Positions 23,180-29,187 of a stretch of DNA of 33,948 nt are shown here, one piece after another. The first letter of the stretch is position 1; each line of letters begins with the position of its first letter. Below the pieces are notes generated by a model, which did not search any database, was not told the DNA's origin, and saw only the letters and a list, made by a program, of their open reading frames with translations. Origin of the DNA: an uncultured Intestinimonas sp. (lineage in GTDB: Bacteria; Bacillota; Clostridia; Oscillospirales; Oscillospiraceae). The DNA is taken from contig NZ_CALXGA010000017.1 of NCBI RefSeq assembly GCF_944387725.1, forward strand, positions 1-33,948, in the 5' to 3' direction. The position numbers were made by a program, and so were the translations under genes.

Positions 23180-24193
23180 TCAGCCCTGCTGGGTCAGCCA
23201 CTGCCGGAGGCTGGTGACCTTCCGCATCAGGGCGTCGAACTTGGCGGGTGTTAGGGACTGCTGTCCGTCGCATTTGGCGTGGGGCGGGTCGTTGTGGACC
23301 TCTATGATGAGGCCATCGCAGCCGATGGCGGTGGCGGCCAGGGCCAGGGGCTCCACCATCCAGTACATCCCGGCGGCGTGGGAGGGGTCCACCACAATGG
23401 GCAGGTGGCTCATCTGCCGGATGGCGGGGATGGCCGAGATGTCCAGAGTATTCCGGGTGAAGGTCTCGAAGGTGCGGATGCCCCGCTCGCAGAGGATGAC
23501 GTTCTCATTGCCCTCGGCCATGATGTACTCGGCGGACATGATCCACTCCTCGTAGGTGCTGGATAGGCCCCGCTTGAGGAGGATGGGCTTGGACATCTTG
23601 CCCACCTCCTTCAAAAGCTCGAAGTTCTGCATGTTCCGGGCCCCCACCTGGACCACGTCCACCTCCCGCTCGAAGAGGTCGGCCATGCGGGGGTCCATGA
23701 TCTCGGTGACGATGGGCAGGCCGGTCTTAGCCCGGGCCTCCATCATCAGGTCCAGGCCGGGGGCGCCCATGCCCTGGAAGGAGTAGGGGGAGGTCCGGGG
23801 CTTGAAGGCCCCGCCCCGGAGGAGCTTGGCCCCGGAGGCCTTCACGTCCTCGGCCACTTCACAGATCTGCGCCTCGCTCTCCACCGAGCAGGGGCCGGCA
23901 ATGACGGCGAAGTTTCCCCCGCCGATCTTCACGTCCCCCACAGTGACCACGCTGTCCTCTGGGTGGAACTTGCGGTTGGCCTTCTTGTAGGCCTCCTGGA
24001 CCCGCATGACCCGCTCCACGTTGGGCTCCATGGAAATCTTATCGATGTCCAGGCTGATGGTATCTCCCACCAGTCCCAGGATGCTGCACCCCACGCCGTT
24101 GGTGATGCCCACGTCCAGGCCCATGCCCCGGAACTTGTCGGCCAGGGCCTGAATGTCCTCCTGCTTGGTGCCTGGCTTCATGATAACTACCAT
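23180..24193 (-). CDS. aroF: DAHP synthase, type I-beta with ferredoxin-like N-terminal domain
   Basis: This 337-residue enzyme condenses PEP and erythrose-4-phosphate, the committed step of aromatic synthesis. A 70-residue ferredoxin-like domain (VVIMKPGTKQEDIQALADKF onward) precedes the TIM barrel with AGPCSVES, LRGGAFKPRTSPYSFQG and DPSHAAG. In Thermotoga-type enzymes this N-terminal domain closes over the active site when Tyr or Phe binds, so feedback inhibition is likely. It is the first structural gene of the operon and lies behind an attenuator-like leader. The ribosome binding site AAAAGGAG is ten bases from ATG 24193. Confidence 0.96.
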   Translation of the reverse strand: MVVIMKPGTKQEDIQALADKFRGMGLDVGITNGVGCSILGLVGDTISLDIDKISMEPNVERVMRVQEAYKKANRKFHPEDSVVTVGDVKIGGGNFAVIAGPCSVESEAQICEVAEDVKASGAKLLRGGAFKPRTSPYSFQGMGAPGLDLMMEARAKTGLPIVTEIMDPRMADLFEREVDVVQVGARNMQNFELLKEVGKMSKPILLKRGLSSTYEEWIMSAEYIMAEGNENVILCERGIRTFETFTRNTLDISAIPAIRQMSHLPIVVDPSHAAGMYWMVEPLALAATAIGCDGLIIEVHNDPPHAKCDGQQSLTPAKFDALMRKVTSLRQWLTQQG

Positions 24194-24236
24194 AACAAAT
24201 TCTCTCCTTTTCTCCCCAATGGACGCGGAAAGATAG

Positions 24237-24275
24237 AAAAAGCGCGCCCATTGACGGTAAAATCAATGAGCGCGC
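24237..24275 (-). terminator. attenuator terminator ahead of aroF
   Basis: On the minus strand GCGCGCTCATTGA, an 8-base loop, and TCAATGGGCGCGC form a 13-bp stem with one G-T pair, followed at once by TTTTTCT. It lies 44 bases upstream of the aroF start and downstream of the operon promoter. It must therefore be bypassed for the operon to be expressed, which is the hallmark of an attenuator. Confidence 0.88.
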
Positions 24276-24306
24276 GGTAAGCCGCTGCAAAGGGCCCCCT
24301 TCCGGG

Positions 24307-24319
24307 GCCTGCCCATTCA
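24307..24319 (-). promoter_or_regulatory. candidate antiterminator segment at the leader stop codon
   Basis: The minus-strand sequence TGAATGGGCAGGC begins with the leader's own stop codon and matches 10 of 13 bases of the terminator's 3' arm (TCAATGGGCGCGC). AATGGGC can pair with GCTCATT in the terminator's 5' arm (seven contiguous pairs, one of them G-U), which would block terminator formation. A separate GGCCCC/GGGGCC hairpin lies between the two pairing partners. Confidence 0.6.
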
Positions 24320-24427
24320 CCTGATTCCGCCGTCTCTGCCCATGCCAAAAAAGCCGGCGCCCGTAAATCGGGCCCAGCCAAAGCGGGTAAAGAAGCGGGA
24401 TGCAGTTGTGAGGCAAACGGTATCCAT
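24317..24427 (-). CDS. phenylalanine-rich leader peptide of the aro operon
   Basis: This 36-codon frame starts at an ATG with GTGAGG eight bases upstream and only about 30 bases after the promoter -10. It encodes six Phe (residues 12, 13, 16, 21, 26 and 27, including two FF pairs) and one Trp (18), far above chance in so short a peptide; SRFFTRFGWARFTGAGFFG holds them all. It ends ahead of a terminator that precedes aroF. By analogy with the enterobacterial pheA leader, scarcity of charged tRNA-Phe would stall the ribosome, leave the segment at the stop codon free to pair with the terminator's 5' arm, and allow read-through. It makes no functional protein by itself. The call is inference from layout and composition. 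Confidence 0.8.
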   Translation of the reverse strand: MDTVCLTTASRFFTRFGWARFTGAGFFGMGRDGGIR

Positions 24428-24457
24428 AAAAACAACCTCACCGAACAGGTTGGAGGT

Positions 24458-24486
24458 ATTTTACACCTCTTCGGCGGAAAATGCAA
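24458..24486 (-). promoter_or_regulatory. aro operon promoter
   Basis: Minus-strand TTGCAT (24481-24486) and TAAAAT (24458-24463) are 17 bp apart, a near-consensus housekeeping promoter. Transcription would begin near 24450, just upstream of the leader peptide's ribosome binding site, giving a leader of about 255 bases before aroF. Confidence 0.82.
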
Positions 24487-24729
24487 GTCCCAATTTTCAC
24501 CCGATGTGTCACAACACGGCCCTCTGAACCGAAATCCTGACAGACCCACCGTGCGCGGGCATGGGGAAGGGAGGCGCTTCTGACCGCCGGGGAGGGGCCC
24601 TCCGGGCCCGGCTGGCGGTCTTTCCCAGCCATTTCTGGCTGCTGGAGGAGAACGGGCAGCTCCTGGCCTATGCCAACGGCATGGTGAGCCTTCAGCCCCG
24701 GATCACCGACGACCTCTATGCCGAGCCTA

Positions 24730-24891
24730 GGGCTTGTTTGAAAATTGGCGATGTGTCCAGCAGCGAGGGATTTTGAGCCGCTGGCAAGCAATTTTTTCGC
24801 AGGAATCCTGGCGGATTTCAAGGAAAAATTGCGCCGTCCAGGGGACAAAAGACCCGCCGGTTGGGCATGTTGACATTTTTCAAACAAGCCC
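24730..24891 (+). mobile_element. MITE-like element, copy 4 (in the GNAT gene)
   Basis: This 162-bp copy has both terminal repeats and is preceded by TA at 24728-24729. Its sequence is almost identical to copy 2. It forms the first half of a head-to-tail pair sharing one TA (24892-24893) with copy 5. Confidence 0.93.
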
Positions 24892-24893
24892 TA

Positions 24894-25055
24894 GGGCTTG
24901 TTTGAAAAATAGCAACGTGTCCGGCAGCGAGGGATTTTGGGCCTCTGGCAAGCAATTTTGACCCAGGAATCCTGGCGGATTGCAAGGAAAACTTGCGCCG
25001 TCCAGGGGGCAAAAGACCCGCAGGTTGGGCATGTTGACATGTTTCAAACAAGCCC
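24894..25055 (+). mobile_element. MITE-like element, copy 5 (in the GNAT gene)
   Basis: This 162-bp copy lies directly after copy 4 and is followed by TA at 25056-25057. It differs from copy 4 at several positions (for example ATAGCAACGTGTCC against TTGGCGATGTGTCC, and TTTTGACCCAGG against TTTTTTCGCAGG). The pair is therefore two separate insertions rather than a recent tandem duplication. The second element evidently used the TA at the edge of the first. Confidence 0.93.
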
Positions 25056-25331
25056 TAGCCGGCATCGGGAGGACGGCCCCTGGCAGCTGATTTTCGGCCT
25101 GGCCACCCAGCCAGACTGCCGGCGGCGGGGGTTGGCCGGGCAGGTGCTCCGGCGTGCCGCCGACGCCCGGGCCCAGGGACGGCGGGGGATGGTCCTCACC
25201 TGCAAGGAGGGGCTGATCCCCTTCTACCAGTCCTTCGGCTTTGAAAATCGGGGCCTCTCGGCCTCGGTCCACGGCGGGGCGGTGTGGTACGACATGGTGC
25301 TGGCGTTTCCCCAAGAGGCCGATGCAGAATA

Positions 25332-25375
25332 AAAAACCGCCGGACCGCGCACAAACGCACGGTTCGGCGGTTTTT
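25332..25375. terminator. bidirectional intrinsic terminator
   Basis: AAAAACCGCCGGACCGCGC pairs over 19 positions (with G-T pairs) with GCACGGTTCGGCGGTTTTT around a six-base loop. A-tract and T-tract flanks serve both the GNAT remnant and the convergent DHHW gene. Confidence 0.9.
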
Positions 25376-25377
25376 CG

Positions 25378-26532
25378 CTATCGGGCCAGGACAAAGAGGT
25401 TGCTGTCGCTCACGAAGTTGGCCACGCTGTAGAGGACCAGCACCTGGTCGATGTCGTTGTCCCGGACGTACTGCGCCACGGAGGTCTTGTTGTACCGGGG
25501 GTCAAAGAGGTGGATCTCCGAGAAGTTGGCCGTCAGGAAGGGGGTCAGGCTGTCGGCGTAGGAGTCCCGGATCACCAGCAGCTTAGGGGCATCGGTGTGG
25601 GGGGGCTCCACCACCGCCAGGGGCTTGTTGCCACCCAGGAAGAAGGAGTACTGGTCCTTCTCCTCCAGGCGGCTCCAGTCGTAGAGGGCCCCGGGCTGGG
25701 ACTGGGTCCCGTTCCAGGCCGTCACTGTAATTCCCTCCTCGGGGACGTAAATGTCGATGTGGTCCGGGGGCATCCACCGCACCCCGGAGGTGGAGAAGGT
25801 GGTGCCGTTGAAGTTCTCCGAGACGGTGGTTTTGGTGTACGCCTCCAGGGGGACGGGCTCCAGGCCCATGGTCTCCATCAGGGCGGCATAGCCGTAGTAG
25901 GCCCCCAGGCTGGTCCAGTGGTGGTCCAGGCGGTAGTAGATCTCCTCCCCGGCGTGGGCGCGGAGGATGGCGTCCAGGCCGGCCCACCGGGCGGCGGTGG
26001 ACGCCTGGGCCTGGGCCAGGATGTCCTCCTCGCTGGCGTTGGGGGCCCCCTCCGGCAGGCGGTCGGCCCACACCGAGACCTTTCCGGGGATCAGGGAGAA
26101 GGTCACGGGGATTTCCACATTTTCCACCAAGTTGTTCACATAATCCAGATTGTCCGCCACCCGGTCAGGGTCGGGTCGGTCAAACCGGGCGATGAGGGTG
26201 TCCTCCTTGCAGAGGTAGACCCCGTTGTTCTCCCCTTTGCCCAGGGCCCGCTCGGAGAGGGCCTTGGCGGCAATCCACAGGTCCCGGCCGGCGAACTGGT
26301 CGGTGAGGTAGGTCTCGAAGTCGGACATAAAGGTCCCGTTGAAGAAGTCCCCGCTCTCCCGCACCGGCCAGGCCAGGCGGAAGTCCTGGGCGTCCAGCTC
26401 CGGCCTCTGGGCCAGGTAGCGGTTCTCCAGGGGGGAGAATTCCCGGTCCGGGGTCACGAGGTTCAGAAGCAGAAAGCCCCCCAGATAGGCGCAGAAGAGG
26501 GCCGAGAGAAAAACGGCGTATTTTTTGGACAT
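25378..26532 (-). CDS. DHHW family protein (AlgX/AlgJ-like, polysaccharide O-acetylation partner)
   Basis: This 384-residue protein has an N-terminal membrane anchor (about 5-27, AVFLSALFCAYLGGFLLLNLV) and an extracytoplasmic domain with the motif YYRLDHHWTSLGAYYGY (near residue 203), which names the family. The fold relates to SGNH-type acetyltransferases such as AlgX/AlgJ, and the Asp-His pair would be catalytic with a downstream Ser in LLVIRDSYADSL. Encoded 15 bp after an MBOAT protein, it probably transfers acetyl groups, handed across the membrane by MBOAT, to an exported glycan or wall polymer. The glycan is unknown. Confidence 0.88.
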   Translation of the reverse strand: MSKKYAVFLSALFCAYLGGFLLLNLVTPDREFSPLENRYLAQRPELDAQDFRLAWPVRESGDFFNGTFMSDFETYLTDQFAGRDLWIAAKALSERALGKGENNGVYLCKEDTLIARFDRPDPDRVADNLDYVNNLVENVEIPVTFSLIPGKVSVWADRLPEGAPNASEEDILAQAQASTAARWAGLDAILRAHAGEEIYYRLDHHWTSLGAYYGYAALMETMGLEPVPLEAYTKTTVSENFNGTTFSTSGVRWMPPDHIDIYVPEEGITVTAWNGTQSQPGALYDWSRLEEKDQYSFFLGGNKPLAVVEPPHTDAPKLLVIRDSYADSLTPFLTANFSEIHLFDPRYNKTSVAQYVRDNDIDQVLVLYSVANFVSDSNLFVLAR

Positions 26533-26547
26533 GTCAGCGCACCCCCC

Positions 26548-27951
26548 TTAGAAGCGGAAATAGAGGAAGGGATTGTAGGTGGCGTCCACCAGGTAGGCGG
26601 TGGAGAGGAAGAGCCCCGCCACCACCAGCGCTGGCAGAATCACGGCCTGTCCCCGTTTGGGGATGCGGGGCCACAGCCCGGCGCACAGGGGAGTGGCGGT
26701 GACGCAGCCGATGACCAGCACCCCCAGATAGGAGCGCAGGTAGTAGCCGAAGGCCGGGTCCCACAGGCCGCCCCCAGCCCGGCCGAACATGGCGGCCAGA
26801 TAGGCCCCCATCTGACCAAAATCCTCCAGGGCGAAGATGGCCCAGCTCACCAGTACCAGAAAGAGGGTGTAGCCGTGCCGCAGGAGGGCGGGCCAGCCCT
26901 CCAGCAGCCGCCCCAGCCAGAGCTTTTCCACAATGAGGAGGAGGCCGAAGTAGAGCCCCCACAGCAGGAAGTTCCAGCTGGCCCCGTGCCAGAGGCCGGT
27001 GAGGCCCCACACCACCAGCAGGTTGAAGCACAGCCGCCCCCGGGAGACCCGGTTGCCCCCCATGGGGATATAGACGTACTCCCGGAACCAGGAGCCCAGG
27101 GAGATGTGCCAGCGCCGCCAGAACTCCGTCACCGAGCGGGAGATATAGGGGTAGTCGAAGTTCTTCAAAAACTCGAAGCCCAGCATCCGGCCCAGGCCCA
27201 CGGCCATGTCGGAGTAGCCCGAAAAGTCGAAGTAGAGCTGGAGAGAGAAGGCCAGCACCCCCAGCCAGGCCCCCAGGACGGTGAGCTCCTCCACGGGCAT
27301 GGCCTGGTAGGCGTCCCACAGCATCCCGATGTTGTTGGCCAGCAGGACCTTCTTTCCCAGGCCGATGACAAAGATGTGGACGCCGTTGGCGAACTGCTCC
27401 ACCGAGTAGCTCCGTGCGTCCACCTGGTCGGCCAGCTCCTTGTACTTCAGGATGGGCCCGGCGATGAGCTGGGGGAAGAGGGTCACGAAGGTGCCGAAAT
27501 TCACCAGGCTCCGCTGGACCTGGGCGTCCCTCCGGTAGACGTCCACCGGGTAGGTCATGGTCTGGAAGGTGTAGAAGGAGATGCCGATGGGCAGGGAGAG
27601 CCCCAGAGAGGGCAGCAGGTCCAGCCCCAGGCCCCGGAGGGTGCCGGCGATGAGGTCCCAGTACTTGAAGAAGAAGAGAATGGCCAGGTTCAGGCCCAGG
27701 GAGACCGCCACGGTCCACCTGGCCCAGCCGTCCCGCCCCTGGTCCTTCCATCGGCCCACCAGGGCCCCGGCGAAGTAGTCCAGGACAATGGTGAAGATCA
27801 TCAAGAGGATATAGGTGGGCTCCCCCCACCCGTAGAAGATGAGGTTCACCACCAGCAGGAAGGCGTTGCGCCAGCGCAGAGGGGTGACATAGTAGATGCC
27901 CAGCACCAGGGGCAGATAGAGGAAGAGGAACAGCAGACTGGAGAAGACCAC
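26548..27951 (-). CDS. MBOAT family O-acyltransferase (AlgI/DltB-like)
   Basis: This 467-residue polytopic protein of the membrane-bound O-acyltransferase family has the typical start VFSSLLFLFLYLPLVLGIYY, the conserved YFDFSGYSDMA, FWRRWHISLGSWFREYVYIP, and the invariant His in GLWHGASWNFLLWG (about 322). It moves acyl (usually acetyl) groups across the membrane to an acceptor on the outer face. I chose the GTG at 27951, giving the common MVFSSLLF start with GAGGTG six bases upstream; a GTG three codons earlier overlaps that site. It forms an operon with the DHHW gene. Confidence 0.93.
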   Translation of the reverse strand: MVFSSLLFLFLYLPLVLGIYYVTPLRWRNAFLLVVNLIFYGWGEPTYILLMIFTIVLDYFAGALVGRWKDQGRDGWARWTVAVSLGLNLAILFFFKYWDLIAGTLRGLGLDLLPSLGLSLPIGISFYTFQTMTYPVDVYRRDAQVQRSLVNFGTFVTLFPQLIAGPILKYKELADQVDARSYSVEQFANGVHIFVIGLGKKVLLANNIGMLWDAYQAMPVEELTVLGAWLGVLAFSLQLYFDFSGYSDMAVGLGRMLGFEFLKNFDYPYISRSVTEFWRRWHISLGSWFREYVYIPMGGNRVSRGRLCFNLLVVWGLTGLWHGASWNFLLWGLYFGLLLIVEKLWLGRLLEGWPALLRHGYTLFLVLVSWAIFALEDFGQMGAYLAAMFGRAGGGLWDPAFGYYLRSYLGVLVIGCVTATPLCAGLWPRIPKRGQAVILPALVVAGLFLSTAYLVDATYNPFLYFRF

Positions 27952-27960
27952 AGACGACAC

Positions 27961-28055
27961 CTCGGCTTTTTCGGCAGGAATGGCGGGAGGGCATTCCGCC
28001 CTTTCCCTTGGACGGCGGGAGGCAGGGAAAGGTTCCCAGCCCCCCGAAAAGTTTT
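27961..28055. other. intergenic region between udk and the MBOAT gene
   Basis: This 95-bp stretch has imperfect hairpins (GGAATGGCGGGAGGGCATTCC-like near 27976-28000, GGGAAAGG/CCTTTCCC-like near 28000-28035) but no strong stem with a U-tract, and no clear promoter. udk and MBOAT may be partly co-transcribed. Confidence 0.4.
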
Positions 28056-28673
28056 TTATGTACCCAAGACGTGGCTGCGGATGCGCTGGATGATCATGTC
28101 CAGGGCCACCAGATTCCGGCCCCCCTCGGGCACCACGATGTCGGCATAGCGCTTGGAGGGCTCCACAAACTGCTCGTGCATGGGCTTGACGGTGGTGAGA
28201 TACTGCTGGACCACCGAGTCCAGGCTCCGGCCCCGGTGCTTCACGTCCCGCATGATCCGCCGGAGGATGCGCACGTCGGCGTCGGTGTCCACGAAAATCT
28301 TGATGTCCATCAGATCCCGGAGTGCCTGGTTCTCAAAGATCAGGATGCCCTCCAACAGGATGACCTTGGTGGGCCGGACCTCCAGGGTCTCCGGGGCGCG
28401 GTCGTGGATGGTATAGTCGTAGACGGGGCACGCCACCGTCTCCCCCCGCCGGAGGGCCTGGAGGTCGGCGATGAGCCGCTCCGTCTCAAAGGCGTCCGGG
28501 TGGTCGTAGTTGAGCTTGGTGCGCTCCTCATAGGTGAGGTCACTGTGGGATTTGTAGTAGTTGTCGTGGTAAAGGATGCTCGCATCCCCCTGGAACTCGT
28601 CCCTGAGCCGCTCGGTAAGCGTGGTCTTTCCGGATCCGGTCCCACCGGCGATGCCGATGATCATGGTGTCCAT
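28056..28673 (-). CDS. udk: uridine kinase
   Basis: This 205-residue P-loop kinase phosphorylates uridine and cytidine to UMP and CMP (pyrimidine salvage). Walker A GGTGSGKTT (10-18), the substrate loop HDNYYKSHSDLTYEER, DHPDAFET, and PVYDYTIHDR followed by VILLEGIL fit the uridine kinase family closely. Length is standard. It has its own promoter at 28716-28744 and lies divergent to the PadR gene. Confidence 0.95.
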   Translation of the reverse strand: MDTMIIGIAGGTGSGKTTLTERLRDEFQGDASILYHDNYYKSHSDLTYEERTKLNYDHPDAFETERLIADLQALRRGETVACPVYDYTIHDRAPETLEVRPTKVILLEGILIFENQALRDLMDIKIFVDTDADVRILRRIMRDVKHRGRSLDSVVQQYLTTVKPMHEQFVEPSKRYADIVVPEGGRNLVALDMIIQRIRSHVLGT

Positions 28674-28715
28674 GTGCCTCTTCGCCCCTTCCCAGTTTGT
28701 ACCTCTGACGGAAGT

Positions 28716-28744
28716 ATTATACCCGCTCCGCCGGGACGCCGCAA
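28716..28744 (-). promoter_or_regulatory. udk promoter
   Basis: On the minus strand TTGCGG (28739-28744) and a perfect TATAAT (28716-28721) are 17 bp apart, 43 bases ahead of the udk start. Confidence 0.7.
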
Positions 28745-28782
28745 GGGTTTGGGGGAAATTTGGGAAAAAAGGGCGGGGCCCC

Positions 28783-28810
28783 TTGACAATAGATAGAACA
28801 TCGATATAAT
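28783..28810 (+). promoter_or_regulatory. strong promoter of the padR gene
   Basis: TTGACA (28783-28788) and TATAAT (28805-28810) are both perfect consensus hexamers with a 16-bp spacer. The start point would fall inside the adjoining palindrome. This is the strongest promoter match in the window. Confidence 0.88.
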
Positions 28811-28833
28811 AATAGATAGATAATCTATCTATT
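28811..28833. promoter_or_regulatory. probable PadR operator palindrome
   Basis: A 23-bp perfect palindrome (AATAGATAGAT, one central base, ATCTATCTATT) touches the -10 box and covers the expected transcription start. A further half-site AATAGATAG lies at 28787-28795 between the -35 and -10. Placement predicts repression by blocking RNA polymerase. The adjacent PadR-family protein is the obvious ligand, though this is inference. Confidence 0.72.
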
Positions 28834-28848
28834 TAAGGAGGACCAGAG

Positions 28849-29187
28849 ATGCCAAGAGAAAAGAATCAGCCCGGCGCCACGGGGATGCTGCTGCTCTCCC
28901 TGCTGTCCCGGCGGGAGATGTACGGCTATGAGATGATCGCCGCCCTGCGGGAGCGGTCCAACCACGTCTTTGACTTGAAGGCCGGGACCCTCTACCCCCT
29001 TCTCCACGGCCTGGAGCAGCGGGGATGGGTGGTCTCCCGAGACGGGGAGGCGGGGGGCCGGATACGCCGGTACTACGCCATTACCGCCTCCGGCCGGGCG
29101 GCTCTGCAGGCCCAGAAGGAGCGGTGGGACGCCTACGCCGCCGGGGTGCGGGGGGTGCTGGAAGGGGGCGTGACCTGTGGCGCGTGA
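28849..29187 (+). CDS. PadR family transcriptional regulator
   Basis: This 112-residue protein contains the PadR winged helix. TGMLLLSLLSRREMYGYEMIAAL starts the DNA-binding domain, and LKAGTLYPLLHGLEQRGWV is the recognition helix and wing, followed by RRYYAITASGRAAL. The short C-terminal helix is of the dimerising subfamily-2 type. PadR proteins commonly repress their own operon and an adjacent membrane or transport gene and respond to small molecules or envelope stress. AAGGAG lies eight bases before ATG 28849. It overlaps the next gene by 11 bases, and the operator lies just upstream. Confidence 0.94.
   Translation: MPREKNQPGATGMLLLSLLSRREMYGYEMIAALRERSNHVFDLKAGTLYPLLHGLEQRGWVVSRDGEAGGRIRRYYAITASGRAALQAQKERWDAYAAGVRGVLEGGVTCGA

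Larger units (their letters stand above)
24561..25332 (+). pseudogene. GNAT acetyltransferase interrupted by two MITE-like elements
   Basis: The left part encodes RLAVFPSHFWLLEENGQLLAY up to DDLYAEP, and the right part encodes WQLIFGLATQPDCRRRGLAG (acetyl-CoA loop QPDCRRRGLAG), then SFGFENRGLSAS. Together they form a GNAT fold protein. Removing 24730-25057 (two elements and two TA copies, 328 bp) joins the codons ...GAG CCT AGC CGG CAT... without a frame error and gives 147 residues. The N-terminus also seems short: about 25-35 residues expected before the VFPSHFWLLEE block are missing or scrambled near 24561. The gene is thus doubly damaged. The terminator at 25332-25375 follows. Confidence 0.85.

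Noticed and set aside
24194-24460. T-box or other tRNA/ligand riboswitch ahead of aroF
   Set aside because: I found no T-box sequence (AGGGTGGNACCGCG) or specifier-loop layout; the Phe-rich leader ORF and terminator explain the region better.
24734-25051. Conserved peptides such as FKQALG or GHVDMFQTSP repeated at several loci
   Set aside because: They arise from translating copies of the MITE-like element. The frames carry no start or ribosome binding site of their own and vary by indels between copies.
24728-25057. Tandem pair of repeats considered as a minimal CRISPR array
   Set aside because: The units are 162 bp, adjacent without spacers, palindromic and TA-flanked. There are no cas genes.
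25510-28149. 879-codon plus-strand frame opposite the DHHW, MBOAT and udk genes
   Set aside because: It spans three genes and their gaps with low-complexity Gly/Val/Gln/His sequence and no ribosome binding site. It is an antisense artefact of GC-rich codons.
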